A stretch of 64,000 nucleotides of DNA from positions 5,192,304 through 5,256,303 of the forward strand of contig JAVHJL010000001.1 of assembly GCA_036971715.1 (NCBI GenBank), given 5' to 3'. Origin of the DNA: Arthrobotrys musiformis. Its lineage: Eukaryota; Ascomycota; Orbiliomycetes; Orbiliales; Orbiliaceae. This document shows positions 1 to 11,860 of this stretch, in pieces. Within the stretch, counting starts at the first letter, position 1, and the number at the start of each line of letters is the position of its first letter. The translations under genes and the position numbers were made by a program. The notes below the pieces were generated by a model, which ran no database searches, was not told the DNA's origin, and saw only the letters and a program-made list of their open reading frames with translations.

Positions 1-2063
1 CTCTGAAAGGGATCTTGTTTTTCTCCCCATTGTTGGTCCCTGAATAAAGAGAAATCACGAATTCGCGTCTTTGGCGCGTTATAGTCGGTCAAGCAATCAA
101 TCAACTGTTGTAGTCGGCGCATGTTGACTCTGTTGGATTGTGGATTGGGGGTTTGCCATTGTTGCAACATTATTTGTTGTGGAGTGTGGTATTTTTTGGC
201 TGTGTGGAACAAAGAAAACTAACTTTCTTCTAGACTTCATGGAGCGATATGGTTACAGTGCAACCCCACCATCGCCACCATCGGTCCGACGAGCTCCACC
301 ACAATGAAAGAATAGTTCTGACGCGTCTTTGCATTGCATGATGCCAGCTCTTTTGGTTTGTTGTGTTACAAGGAGCAATTGGGAATTTTTGTGTCCTCTG
401 TTACAATCACTATGGTGTCGTGGGCACGCGGTCAACGAGTCTTTTCAAGAAAATGCATTGGAGTGTCGTGAGAAAGCGAATCTCGTTGAGCTGAAACCTG
501 CGCTGATGGCTGCCTGGTCACATCATCCATGTGCATCCTACATGCGGTCTTTTGACTTTTTTTTGCTCGTGGAATGGCGTGGGGTCGGTTAGGTCGAGTT
601 TCTTTGGCAGATGTGGGTCTCTTCTCCCTTCCTCTCCTTCATTTTGATCTTCATAATTGGTTCACCAGTCGAAGTTCGGGGAGGTGTGGATATCTTCCTG
701 TCTCTTTTTTCTATGGGTGCTTGTGGACCTGCGTCATGCACAGCACCAACTAATTTTTTTTTTTTTGTTGTGTGTGGGCTTTGTCTCGGGTGTGCCAGAA
801 AATATAGAGGAAAATGGGGGCTGGAATTCGAAGCTCTGGCTTGGCTTGGAGCTTCGAGAACATGGTCGTCCTCTCTTATGGTTCTTTGACATCTTATTGG
901 TGGATTGGTCATGAGACAGGACTTGTTATTGATACAATCCTGCGCCAAAGCGTCTACCGACTGTTGCGCAGGTAGTATAAACTCATCCGAGAAGCCACAT
1001 CGCTCTCTACATACATATGCTTGGTAGCATTGGTGAAATGCTGGGCTCTTCCAAAAGAAAAGCCAAGCTGGGTGCTCGAGTCGGGTCAGACATCATGAAC
1101 GGTAATTTGGAAAAGCCAGGATGGTTCGGGCTAGTGCAAAATTTGTATGCACGATCGAGTATTTGATCGAAACTGGTGAACTGGGAAAAGATATCCAGGG
1201 GGCGGGATCTGGAGGGATGTGCGATGAGGACAAGTCGCCTTATGTATGTCGTATGTATGTAGCTGCTTTGATTTGCACCTGGTTTACAATGAAGTCCTTA
1301 CTTGGCCTAGGCAGCTCCGAGTCCGACCGATTTTTTTTTCCCTGGCGGAAAGTTACCATGGCTATGCGCACTAAGGAAGGCTAAGGGGTTGGAATCCTGA
1401 GAACTGATTCGAGAATTAGCAGAAGGATTGCTTAAGATTTTTTTTTTAGGAAAAAGTCCCATGGGGAAAATAATGGGGAATCCGTTGCACTTGATAGGTA
1501 TTTAGCCCTCACATTTGCATGTTCCCCTCCCCCAGTGGAATCCATGGAATCGATCCAATGGCCATTGCATGCATTTGATATCGATAGGAAAAAGTTCCTT
1601 CGGGCTGCACGGTACGGCTTTGCATTTTAAAAGTGTCCAGCCGGCCCAGCTAGCCCATATTAACTGATGCAACCGAACCACCAGCCAAAACAGCCAGCCA
1701 ACCAGCCAGCCAGCCACCTGATCGCGATCGATCTAGAAGGTTTTCAGTTGAAGTCTGGGCTGTTCTTCCAACATGACAGACGGCCGCAGTAGTTAGTATC
1801 GTTTGTATGTAAGTACATATATCAGTATTAAAGACGTAAAGCACGGACTCAGCTCTTCTATTAATAAGATGGGCAAACGAATCAATTGATGGGCCAAGCT
1901 AGCACGGATGGATGCACTGTTGGACATATACATCCATCTGTGGCATACGTATAAACTGCTTTCTGCAATCGAGGAAGTCTCCCGACATCGATCCGGCTAG
2001 GGGCCCATAGTCGTTGTCCTTAAAGGAGGCTGGTTGTCCTGCTTTTTCCAGAACTGTTGATGC

Positions 2064-2088
2064 TAGTTAGTTAGTTAGTTAGTTAGTT
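2064..2088. repeat. TTAG tetranucleotide microsatellite
   Basis: About six perfect tandem TTAG units. This is not telomeric (the telomere unit at the other end is TTAGGG/TTAGG). A simple repeat is the plainest reading. Confidence 0.85.
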
Positions 2089-2216
2089 GAGTTATACGAG
2101 TGAGTAGTTATAAGCAGCTAGTTGAGGAGCGAGATTTGTACTTGGTTAGTATGGTACACACATCGTAGTTAGCTGGCTTGTTTATATATCTGCCCAGTGG
2201 AGCTCTCTGGTCTTCT

Positions 2217-2217
<1 letters not shown>

Positions 2218-2246
<29 letters not shown>
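2218..2246. repeat. Poly-T tract
   Basis: Uninterrupted run of about 29 T. It could be a retroposed poly-A tail on the other strand or simple slippage; no target-site duplication or element body was recognised beside it. Confidence 0.85.
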
Positions 2247-2247
<1 letters not shown>

Positions 2248-2838
2248 CCCCTCCCCCCTTGAAAAGCAAATTTCTTTTTTCTTTCTTGTGTCTTGAAGAC
2301 TGTCTTCGATAGGGCAGATAATATATATTTTTGAGATAGCCTCGAGGCTCATTGCATTGTCGTATATAAGTTTGTGGTTGCAGTGTTAAATTTCCGGGTT
2401 TAAAGTTTGGCCGGACCCAATTCGACTCGATTATCAACATCATCATCGTCAACATCAACATCATCAACATCATCGCCATCACCACCACCTCAGCCTCCTC
2501 CCCCACAACAGGCCACCAGCCATCTCCACCACTTTACCGCTCTCTGCCTCGGTCAAGAGATCGTTCCAATATCTGTCAGCAGCCCCGAAAGGTCCCTGGG
2601 TCTTCGTTGAAACGTCCTGTCGCTTTTCCTCGGTTGTGATTCGATCCCTGGCGCGCACGCGTTCTCTTTCCATTCCAGACCGGATGTATGGCTGAAAACC
2701 ACCACCACTATCATCACCATCGCTCCCACCATCGCCACCATCAAGCTCTGTCCCCATCAGCTTCACCGCAACCCCGTCATTTCCAGGCTGTTGCTATTGC
2801 CGACTTGCTCCTCCGACAAGCCGCTCTTGTCTCCTGAA

Positions 2839-2970
2839 ACGAGAAGAAAAGACAACGGAAAGACGGAAGGGAGGGAAAGGGGAAAGGCCAAAAGAAAAGG
2901 GAAAGGGGAGAGAGATAGAGAGAGAGAGAGACAGAGGAGAGGAGACAAAGGGACTGAAAGAAAGAAACGT
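2839..2970. repeat. Polypurine (AG-rich) tract
   Basis: The plus strand is almost purely A and G across about 130 bases, including an AGAG microsatellite at about 2910-2935. It lies about 0.8 kb upstream of the CET1 start. Such tracts are common in fungal promoters and leaders; function here is unproven. Confidence 0.7.
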
Positions 2971-3728
2971 CCTCCTCAAATCCACACGGCCGTCTTCACG
3001 ACAATCGCCATTGCATTGGCATCGATATTGAAATCGACATTGGAACCGACACTGGTTGGCATTGGTACTCGCGGACGGCGGCAGTGGCAGTGAAAGTGTG
3101 ACAGCGACGGTCTTTCTTATCGATCCTCTTTCCTCCTTGATGCATGCCACAGTTGCTCGCTCTGGTTTATATCTCTCGCTTCAACTGCCTAGCCGCACGG
3201 CGCGGATCCCACGCCCACGCCTCCATCGTACCGGACTTTTCTCCCTTCTCCTTGGGCTTTTTGCCTGATTCTGGTTTCGGTTCTGATCCCGTCTGCGCTC
3301 CTCTTCCAATCATCTACTTTCCTACCTTCTAATTTTCCCCCTCTACTTCTTTTTTTGCATTTTTACATTTTTTTTTTTTTCTTTTGTTTTTTCCCAATAC
3401 AATTTTATACGCCCGTTCCATTGCTTCATCGCCTACGAAAATTTTCCTACTTCGGAGGCTTAGTTTCAAGTCGGTGGGGGCGATTGATACTGATAGGGAC
3501 ATCGATCACGTTGACTCGGTCTTCGCTTCGACATCTTCATCATCGTCTCTCTCGTCGTCACCAGCACCGCCCTTCTCACCTCACCTTTTCCCTCCGTCTC
3601 CTTTAGCCACAACCACACTTTCTACTATTGGCACTACCTCCGCCACTGACCTTCTACTCCCTCAGCCGCCATCGGCTCCTCCCTCCTTGCCGAATCCTGG
3701 CGCCGTTTCCACCGCGGGAAGCGTCAAG

Positions 3729-5726
3729 ATGGATCTTCGCAGCATTATGAACGATTCAGGCGGTGGAGCCGCGCGGAACCAACATCCTACCCCTCTTCCT
3801 CCGCAGCCGCCTTCACATCCTTATCATCGTCAACAATCGCCAATCCAGCAGCCTCCGAATGCCCCGCCCCCAAATATGAACCCCTCTGATCCTTATCAGC
3901 GGCAGCAACAGCATCAACAGCAACAGCACTATCCTGGACAGCAGCATCCGCAGCACCCTCCACCTCCACCGCACCACTTCCAAAATCATGGACCAAGCAG
4001 GCCCGCCCCGCCTCCCCTCCAACCACCCAAGAGCCCCTTCCAAACCCACTCTAATGCACCTCCCCAGGCCGGTCCGCCATTTCACCATCGTAAAAGCTCA
4101 GGCGGTTCTCAACCTGGATATCCATTTCCTTCACCTTCGGCTAGGAGCAACTCTCAAGGCCAACATCCTTACAACCCCCACGTGCAGAGTCCGAGTCCCT
4201 ACAATACCCCGCATCCTCTCAGCGCGCAATCCGGAGGAGGAAGCCCATTCACAGGACCTCCTAGTGGCCATCATCCTGGGAGTGGGCAGCAATTAACTCC
4301 AACAAGCACTACATCCTATGGAAGTCCTTACGGGAATCAATTTCAGTCCATGTCACCAATGGGAACACCAGGCCCGGGCTATCCACCGCCACCGCAGCAT
4401 CAGCACCCCCAACAACAACAACAACAACATCCATTACAGCAGCAGCAAAGAGGTAAACCACCACACCCACCGCCGCCACCACCTCACCCACATGCTCATA
4501 CCCCGACAACGCCGAATCCGCCCTCGATGGCAGGCTCACCGGTTCATGGAGGAGGGGTGGTCAGTATGAGCCCAGGCGAGGCAAAAATCGGGAGAGTGAG
4601 GGAAAGGATGTTCGCAGACCGCCGACGCGAAAAGGAGCTGGAGGAAATGCAAACCGAACAGCGTGAACGAGACAGGATCGATAGGGAACGCGAACGTGAA
4701 AGGGATCTCAGTGTCAGCCCCAAAACTCGCGTGCCAATGTACATAGACGATCGGAAGGAGGGCCTCGGCGGGCAGAAGGAAGACTGGGCAGCAGGGCGAA
4801 CTAACGAGAACTACTCCTTGAGCCAAAGTCCGGTCAGTCAGAGGATGAATTCAGGAACACCGGCCCCCCCTGGCTTTCCTCCACCACATCAACAACAAAT
4901 CCAAGCTCAGCCACAGCAACAGCAGCAACAGCAGCGAAGCCAACCTCCTACGCCTACCCACGGCCCAGGGCTACCTTCGCCTCGACATCCCCCGCCATCG
5001 CCACAGCGCTTCCCTTCTGCAGGGTACAGCGAGAAAATGGATATCGATAGCCGTTCAAATTCGGAAGCTAGGCCGTTAAATGGCGAGCAAACAACTCCAC
5101 AATGGGCACAAGAAGGGCAGGTGAAAACAGAAAAGAAAGTCAACGGCTTCGACTCGGAAAACTCACCACCTGAAGACCAAAGTCTAACATCCAGCCGCTT
5201 AAACATGGGACCACCTTCCAATATGGAGGAATCTTCGTCGAATGCTGGCGGCAAGCTGCTTGTTAAAGAAGAGCCTGGCACTCAAATTACAGCATTACCA
5301 CCAACGTCACAACCAGGTCAACAACAGCCCTCTCCACCCGCGAAGAGGAGTTCCTTTCCGACGCCTGCACGCCCGCAACCAGGCCAGATTCAAGTTCCGC
5401 TCAACGCCCAACCCCCCCAACCTGGGTCGGCTGCATCGCCCGTTGGCCCCTCTCGGAAACGACCACGTCATGACGAGCCACCTATCTTTGCTCGAAAAGC
5501 CTCTCGAAGTTCATCCAGTAGTCCGGTGATCCAGAATAGGCGACAGCCTCCACCCGGCCCGTCGGCAATGTCCCAGCAGCAACCTCTAACTCCATCAACA
5601 CCAACACAGCTACCTCCTAATCCTCAAAATCCGGCACTGCAACCCCAATCCCAGCCCCAGAACGCGTCTCAACAGGCGGAAAAACCCACTATGCCTCCGC
5701 AGCAGCAGCCCTCCCAGCCTCAGCAG

Positions 5727-5767
<41 letters not shown>

Positions 5768-6834
5768 ACAACAACCGCAGCAGCCAGGGCCGCCGCATAA
5801 TGCTGCTAAAGCACCATCTTCAACGAGCGTGTTGGGGCCTTGGGAACCTTCTATTACCAATATCCAGCCATACGAAGAACTCACGAAACAGATATGCGAT
5901 TTTCTTTTTATTCATGTCGTCGATAACCAAGAGTTCCAATTGGATGACCCTGATAGACCACAATTGGAGATCGAGGCGAAAATTGGCATTTTAGTTGATC
6001 GTAACACGGGGCAACGACTCTATCTGCCTGTGAAGACCGAAACTGTACTTGACTCTGATGACCCGAATCTGAAAGTCAACTTCAGGAGCAGTATGACTGA
6101 GGTTTGTTCAACAGTTCTAATAAAATTTATTTCCTTGAATTGTCTACTAACGCAATATTTCTTCCTAGCTCCAACATAAACGCATGAACGAATTTCTCAA
6201 CCATACTATCACGGCATCCCAACGTCAGGCGACACAACAACCGCCACCGGGAGGAGATTATCCAACAGCCCCCACGCCGCGTATTCCTCTTACTTATAAA
6301 CATCTGCACGAACGAGATTCATTTTACGAAATACCCGATGATGTGAAGGATCAGCTCCCCGCGTGCATAAGGAGAATTCCCAACTATCATTACCGAATGA
6401 AACTCCGAGTTACGAATGACCAAAAGACTGGAAAGGTCCTCAACAAAATCGTGAAAGCTAGGATCGCGGACCTAAACATATTCTCACCACGTACAGCATT
6501 TGATTGGCGCATTAGTGTAAATATGGAAATGCCGTGGAAGGGGGATGTTGATAGACTTGTTCCCCAAGGTGGCGGCGAGAGGAACAAGGATCGTTTAAGT
6601 TACAAGCATTTATGCTTTAGTGTCGATTTGACCCAGGTTACCGCGGCTGCAAGTGGCGGGCCGCAGGGTCTCAGAAAGGAACATGAACTGGAGATCGAGG
6701 TTGACGCGCGGAAGGTGCGCGAGCAGGGGAGGCTGATTATGGAGAGAAAGCCAAATGGGTACCAGGACTTAGTTAGGGGATTTGTGGACAACGTGAGAGT
6801 TTTAGCAAGGGAGCTGGGCGATGCCGGATTTTAG
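3729..6834 (+). CDS. CET1: mRNA-capping enzyme beta subunit (RNA 5'-triphosphatase, Cet1 family)
   Basis: Removes the gamma phosphate from nascent pre-mRNA 5' ends in the nucleus, the first step of capping. Exons are 3729-6101 and 6169-6834; the 67-bp intron has a TACTAAC-like branch site and a TAG acceptor. The product is 1,011 residues. Residues 1-700 are Pro/Gln/Ser-rich and disordered, with a Gln tract encoded at about 5700-5775 and a short charged Arg/Glu stretch. The catalytic triphosphate-tunnel domain is C-terminal: LEIEAKIG (about residues 746-753) supplies the first metal-binding glutamates, DRLSYKH follows, and ELEIEVD (about 964-970) supplies the second pair. I chose ATG 3729 because it has a good context and starts a MDLRSIMND-like sequence I recall from fungal orthologues. 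The in-frame upstream ATG at 3384 would add only low-complexity residues. Confidence 0.93.
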
Positions 6835-7962
6835 GAAACCTCGTCGTGTCCCTCTCTACCTCTTACCTGACCTATTCTACCCCTTGTTTTTCCATAGCAG
6901 GCTTCTTTTGTTTCTTTATTTTGCTTAACGATTTTGCTTTTCACTTGTATATTGTACACTTCTTCTGGTTTTTGATTTTATGTCTGGCAACTTTACTTTC
7001 TTTCATTTGTTATTTTTTATGGTTCATTTGCTAGAGCTATCTTTTTACTTCCTTTGGCAAGGGCTTCTTGGGTTTATTTGTGCGTTCGGGACCTCTTTTC
7101 TCAACCTTACTTCTTCTACTCCAAACTTTTGTTTAATTCGGGGCGAAATGCTTTCCTCTTCTTCCTTTTCTTTTGTCCTTTCCCCCCTTCCCTCCTCCCC
7201 TTCGTTTCCGTTCCACTTTATTTGTATATCAAGCAAGAATTTATGAATGTGCTGAGATATGGCTCAGAAGCCAGATCAAGGCCGATGTTGTGATTGTGAT
7301 GAAATAATCTACAAGGTCGTATTCAAAGACATATACTTTTTATCAATTCCCTGATACTTGGCTCCACCGGCCCATTTCCCACTTGATATAACGTTATGAA
7401 GTCGCTGACGAGGCCCTCCTCATTCTAGCACGATTAGTTCGAGAAAAACCACAGGCCAGCATATTGTGCTTGACGTAAGCAGGTGCAAGGAACACAAGGC
7501 TTACGCGTTCCCGTCGTTTTGTGTCTACCGAACCACATGGCCAGTACGGAGCACCTACCTGCAGCTAGTTACGGGCACGCAAATTACGGTTCGGTCGGCC
7601 TTGGGTCAGCCTCATGCTTTGCCCAAGGGAACCTGGAATTTGTTCTCTGCAGGCTAATTTAGCGTCCACGCTTTTTTTGCTGGTTGGTTGGTTGCCTGAC
7701 TAGCATGCAACGTTAGCCAACCCCGCCTAGCGAAACTATTCGGTTTTGCGATATAAAATTTGAGGAAGCCCCTCTTTGGTGCTTGTGATTTTTGGAAGAG
7801 GGTTGCATTTCCTACTCCTTTAAATACTGGAACCTCGAAGATCGAATACTGGAATATTGCAATATCCGAATATATAGTCATAAAACATATACGGTACCAT
7901 TCTATCGGAAAATACATATATTTGATTCTATATCAAATCGAAATAAAAGCCCCACCGATATC
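6835..7962. other. Intergenic, CT-rich 3' region and promoter DNA
   Basis: The first 400 bases after the CET1 stop are strongly T/C-rich, consistent with a 3' UTR. No supported gene follows. Reading frames that enter the next gene from upstream (7792-7962) have non-coding composition. Confidence 0.6.
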
Positions 7963-9189
7963 ATGCCGCCACCAGAAAGCAGCAACAATGCGAACGGCTA
8001 CCACCAATACAATGCTTACTCCCAGATCCCCGTCGACGTAGGCAGAATAGTCGCCGATGTTCGGAACAGCGTCGAATCCGCTATGAGGAACGTTCCGCCG
8101 TTTGGTATGAACCCAATGAATATGGGATTCTGGGGAGGTCCGCCATGCCCTAGTCACCATCACTTTGCCCCGCCGGCTCCTCCGGCTCCCTCGAACAGCG
8201 GGGAAAGCAGCTCGGGAAGACCAAGTATACCGGCTTTCCCGAAGGATGATGAGATTATGGTACAAGTCTGGACGCAGGCGATCAAGAATTCGTTTAATTT
8301 GAAGAAGTCGGTGTCGATATCTACCATGTCGTATGTATATCCTTCGCCCTATCCTCTCACTGGGATGATGTAAACACTTATCTATCCTATATATATATAC
8401 TAATGAAAATGTAAAAATTGAAATAGGGGCTCCATCAAAGCCGAAATCGTCCCCTCCCCGACACCCAGTACAGAACTCTTTAGAAAATTAGATACCAAAA
8501 CAAACACGGGATCACAACATATCACCGTTTCCACCTCGCTGGGGCCCTTCATGCTGGACTCATCGCATTCAACAATGACGGGCAGCATAAAAGCAATCTA
8601 CCCAGACGATTGGTGCGGTACGATCGAACTATCGATCACCCACGGATCTTATAAATTAGGCGATGCAGTGGTAGTCAGGGATATCGTCAATGAGAATACA
8701 AGGGAACGGCAGGTTCTGGCATTGAGAGGAAATCCAAGGGAAGGTGAAGAATTCAGTACGATGAAGATTGTGAGTAAGACGGGCAGCGTGGATGTTAGAT
8801 TTGAGAAGATGCCAGCGTTGAGGTCTTTGACCGAGGAGGAGGTTAGGAGCGAGGAGGAGGAAGCAAGGAGGAGGGGCTCAAATACAGGGTTTTCATCACC
8901 AGCCCCGCCATCGCCTAGCACTGGACCGGGTGCAGGAAGGAATAAAGAGCAGAAGGAAAGGGAAGGACCGGCGGTATTTAGACCGGGTGACGGGAGTACC
9001 GCTGCCAGTTATGCACCCCCTCCGCAGCAACATCAACGACCGCTGCCGAATCACCACAGTCATAACCACCAAACACTCGTCGAGCAGCACAGACGAGTTG
9101 CTGATGAGCATGATCCCAACGACCTGCCACCGTCATATGAGCAGAGCGAGCAGGAGAATGTGCAGATGCAAGTTGCAGGAAGGGATTAG
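7963..9189 (+). CDS. Unknown fungal protein with PPSY motif, possibly DUF7330-like
   Basis: Exons are 7963-8330 and 8427-9189; the 96-bp intron (GTATGT donor, AATAG acceptor) restores frame, giving 376 residues. I see a Pro/Gly/Met-rich N-terminal 90 residues, a central region of about 160 residues with alternating hydrophobic and Ser/Thr positions typical of a beta-rich fold, an Arg/Glu-rich helix (about 245-265), and a polar His/Gln tail ending in a PPSY motif. There is no signal peptide or membrane segment. The central part resembles fungal proteins annotated as DUF7330, but this is a recollection and not a firm call. PPxY motifs bind WW domains, for example of Rsp5-type ubiquitin ligases, so an adaptor role is possible. 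Confidence 0.72.
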
Positions 9190-9788
9190 CTTCCTTTTAA
9201 TTCTTCACGCACACATACGGCTGGCATGATTCATGCCAGAGATGCCGATTATTTGATTTTCGAATTTTTCTTTGTGCTGATATATCATCCAGGATTTCTG
9301 ACGTTGGCGAATGTGGTGTTTCGGGATACTTTTGCAGGGCATTCTCTACTCTAGCATTGCAGTTTTTTTGTTCTTTTATGCTTTCGTCTTTGAAGAGAAT
9401 GGTTCCTAACTTCGAGCTGTGGCCATGGGGGTTATTGAAGATGAATGAAACTTTGTAGTTTAATTTGTGGGTGTTCTTTAGCATACTTTCTCTCCTCTTA
9501 GTATGGATTCAAGAATATATCATCTATTCTATTTTGTATACAGTACTTCGTGAACTATAAGTCTGCAGCTGTCGTATGCGTGGGGGCGATGCGAATGTAT
9601 ATATCCCAAAGTTAACTCATTCATGATGATATCGTTTCAAAGCCCCCATCCCAACCGGCCTCGATTCTGTTTCATTGCAAGAGTATACCCGAATATATAT
9701 ATATACCAAGAATATAAGTATCTTGATAGAAGCTTGCCTCCGACTCTTTGTGCTGTCTGGGTACGAGACCTGAACTTCTAAAATAAAT
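9190..9788. other. Intergenic between two convergent genes
   Basis: The 3' ends of the unknown protein gene (plus) and the cutinase gene (minus) face each other here. No additional gene is seen. One copy of the recurring GGGTACGAGACC-type motif lies at about 9757-9775. Confidence 0.55.
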
Positions 9789-10495
9789 CTACCCAACCAA
9801 CCCAGCGACAAACCTCCCTGCATCTCCAGCATCAGATCCATATGTCAGATGAGCTGCCAAAATCACAGCCTGCCCTCTGCAAATGAGATCTCCGGAATTA
9901 CAGAACGTCTTGGCTTTAGCATCGGCACCCTTCCCGAGGGCATCTCCATTTTTGGGGTCTCCGAACATTACCACCGCGGCTATTTTATTCGCTGCTGCCT
10001 GTGGGAGCTGTGAAATGGCGTTGTGGACTAATTGGGCGCCTTGGCTATATTTTGACATCAGCTTGTTAGGAGGGGTTACGATATTTGAAGAAGATATAAG
10101 AGGATGAAATACCTATACCCGGCCAAGATGACTTTACTCTCTGCACAAACTCCACTTACTAACCCAGCCATATCCCTAGACCCCGCCCTATCCCCACCAA
10201 CTGCGAAACCGGCGACGTTTGCGGGGTAATTTACCCCTTGGACGGCTAGTGCATTAGCACCTCCAGGGAGAACACGACCCAGAGCGGTTACGAGGGGTGG
10301 ACCGATGACAGTGCCTAGGTTTCCCACTTCTGTGGTCCCGCGGGCGAAGATTAGTGTGAAGGGTTTACAGGCAGTATTGGCGTTCTGAAGGTCGTTGCGG
10401 GTCGTGCGGGATTGCCGTGGGATGAGGAGAGAAGTAGGAAGAGATGCTGCGAAGGGGGTGAGGAGGAGGAAGATGATGGGGGCATGGATATGCAT
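9789..10495 (-). CDS. Cutinase (secreted serine esterase)
   Basis: Hydrolyses cutin and other polyester or lipid esters outside the cell (EC 3.1.1.74 family). Exons on the minus strand are 10495-10113 and 10044-9789; the 68-bp intron falls inside the serine codon of the nucleophile motif and splicing creates GYSQG. The product is 212 residues, the usual length. It starts with a clear signal peptide (about 18 residues). The catalytic triad is visible as Ser128 (GYSQG), Asp180 (CNSGDLIC) and His193 (AAHLTYG), with cysteines at 176 and 183 in the usual places. An alternative family name is acetylxylan esterase/cutinase-like; the CNSGDxIC and HLxY context favours cutinase. Confidence 0.93.
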
Positions 10496-11860
10496 TCTTT
10501 TAGTAATTTTAAATATAAAGGGAAGGTCCGGCCTTGTAGAATTTAAAATGAAGGAAAGAGAGTGGAGGCTTGTCTCGTTGAATTCGAAGTTTGTATTTGG
10601 GATATCATCGTAGAATGGGATACCAGCAAGCAGTATTTATATATCTCAAGGACAGGCACATTTGACCCGCAGACCTGGATGCATCTCAGCCTCAACCGAT
10701 TATTAATTTAATTAATTCTGCAAAGTCAACTTAAGTACCGAGGTTAGCTTTTAGTGTGCATAATCTATTATTGGTATGCCCGTAGTCTAACTTTATGTAT
10801 ATATCCATATTTTTGTATACCGATAATTTACTCTCTGTACCGAGGTAGAGGTACGTGCGTCCATGTAAGGGGGATAAAATATATAAGGTTCTTGGAAATA
10901 TTTAATGGGACGGATCTGAAACTTAAATAGACATATATCTGGGGCGAGAGCTAGCGTTCCGTGGGTTGAATGGGTATGGTTGGTTGGCCGGATCCATGGT
11001 AGTGGGGAAGAGTGTGCATAGTCAGCGCCTGTTCTTTCTCTTTCCCTTCTTCCTGTTTGTTTATTATATTTATTACACTATCTTGGCTGGGGGCGATTTG
11101 AGGTTGCACCTATCGATATATATTGATGCTAAGCCGCTTGGATAGGTTAGATCGCGGAAGAGGGCACGGACGCGGGGTGTGGGTTTGTGTTGTTTTAATC
11201 ATTTTGCAACATCCAGGGTTACATGGCCTCATAAAGTGAGGGCAGCCTTAGGAAGATGTTTCAAGTCTGCAGAGCGAGAGCTAGAGCCGAAAGCTAAAGG
11301 CCGGAGTGGGATTATATTGCTTGAGAGTTGGAGACGGCTCGAGAGTCTAGATTTACGAACTTTGGTAATTGCAAATGCCTTGGTTGTTATCGTTATCGAG
11401 CATTTTCAATTTTATCTTGAAAGACACGAGGCCGGTATTGTGGCGTATGATCGATATCTGGCTAAACCCGAGGAAAGCGAAGGAAAAAAAACATCAACAG
11501 CAATTAATACTGGGGAAGAATGCCACGCCAGAAAGTCACAGCTGAGAGGGATTGATACGAAATGAGCAAGCAGTCGTAAATAACCTTAAGGACGGAAATT
11601 TTTAGTGCAACTAAGATCGCGTATAACAGGTAAAAAAAGAAGAATGAGGAAAAAGGAGTAAGAACATAGTTTCTGCCCTTTGCGTCGTTATCGACTCGTT
11701 ACTACCAAGAATAGGGTAAAAACACCCCCTCTGTCCACGCCTGTAAAACTCCATCCCACGACGCCTTCATCTCCTCCCACTGAACAAATATAGAAATAAT
11801 AATTTCGGAGCAAAGTCGTTGTCGAGAAGGGGAGGGGGAAAACCTTTTTTTTATTATTAC
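10496..11860. other. Intergenic, no supported gene
   Basis: AT-rich promoter-like DNA upstream of the cutinase, followed by about 700 bases without recognisable coding. A 128-codon frame at 11179-11565 lacks an ATG at its start and has no recognisable domain. The last 150 bases may be the 3' UTR of the BTB-like gene. Confidence 0.5.

Larger units (their letters stand above)
1..3728. other. Long upstream region of CET1, low complexity, no supported gene
   Basis: No convincing coding frame is seen. The region holds simple-sequence DNA: an uninterrupted TTAG tetranucleotide run near 2064-2088, a T-homopolymer of about 29 near 2218-2246, CAT/CAC trinucleotide stretches at 2430-2490 and 2700-2750, and a purine-rich AG block at about 2839-2970. 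The last kilobase is pyrimidine-rich and probably contains the promoter and 5' leader of the triphosphatase gene. The frame of that gene stays open upstream of its chosen start, but the residues there are low complexity and look untranslated. Confidence 0.6.

Noticed and set aside
3384..3728. In-frame upstream start adding 115 residues to CET1
   Set aside because: The added residues are Ser/Pro/Leu low complexity derived from CT-rich leader DNA, whereas ATG 3729 has better context and a family-like N-terminus.
11179..11565. 128-codon plus-strand frame
   Set aside because: It begins with GTG rather than ATG and matches no family I know.
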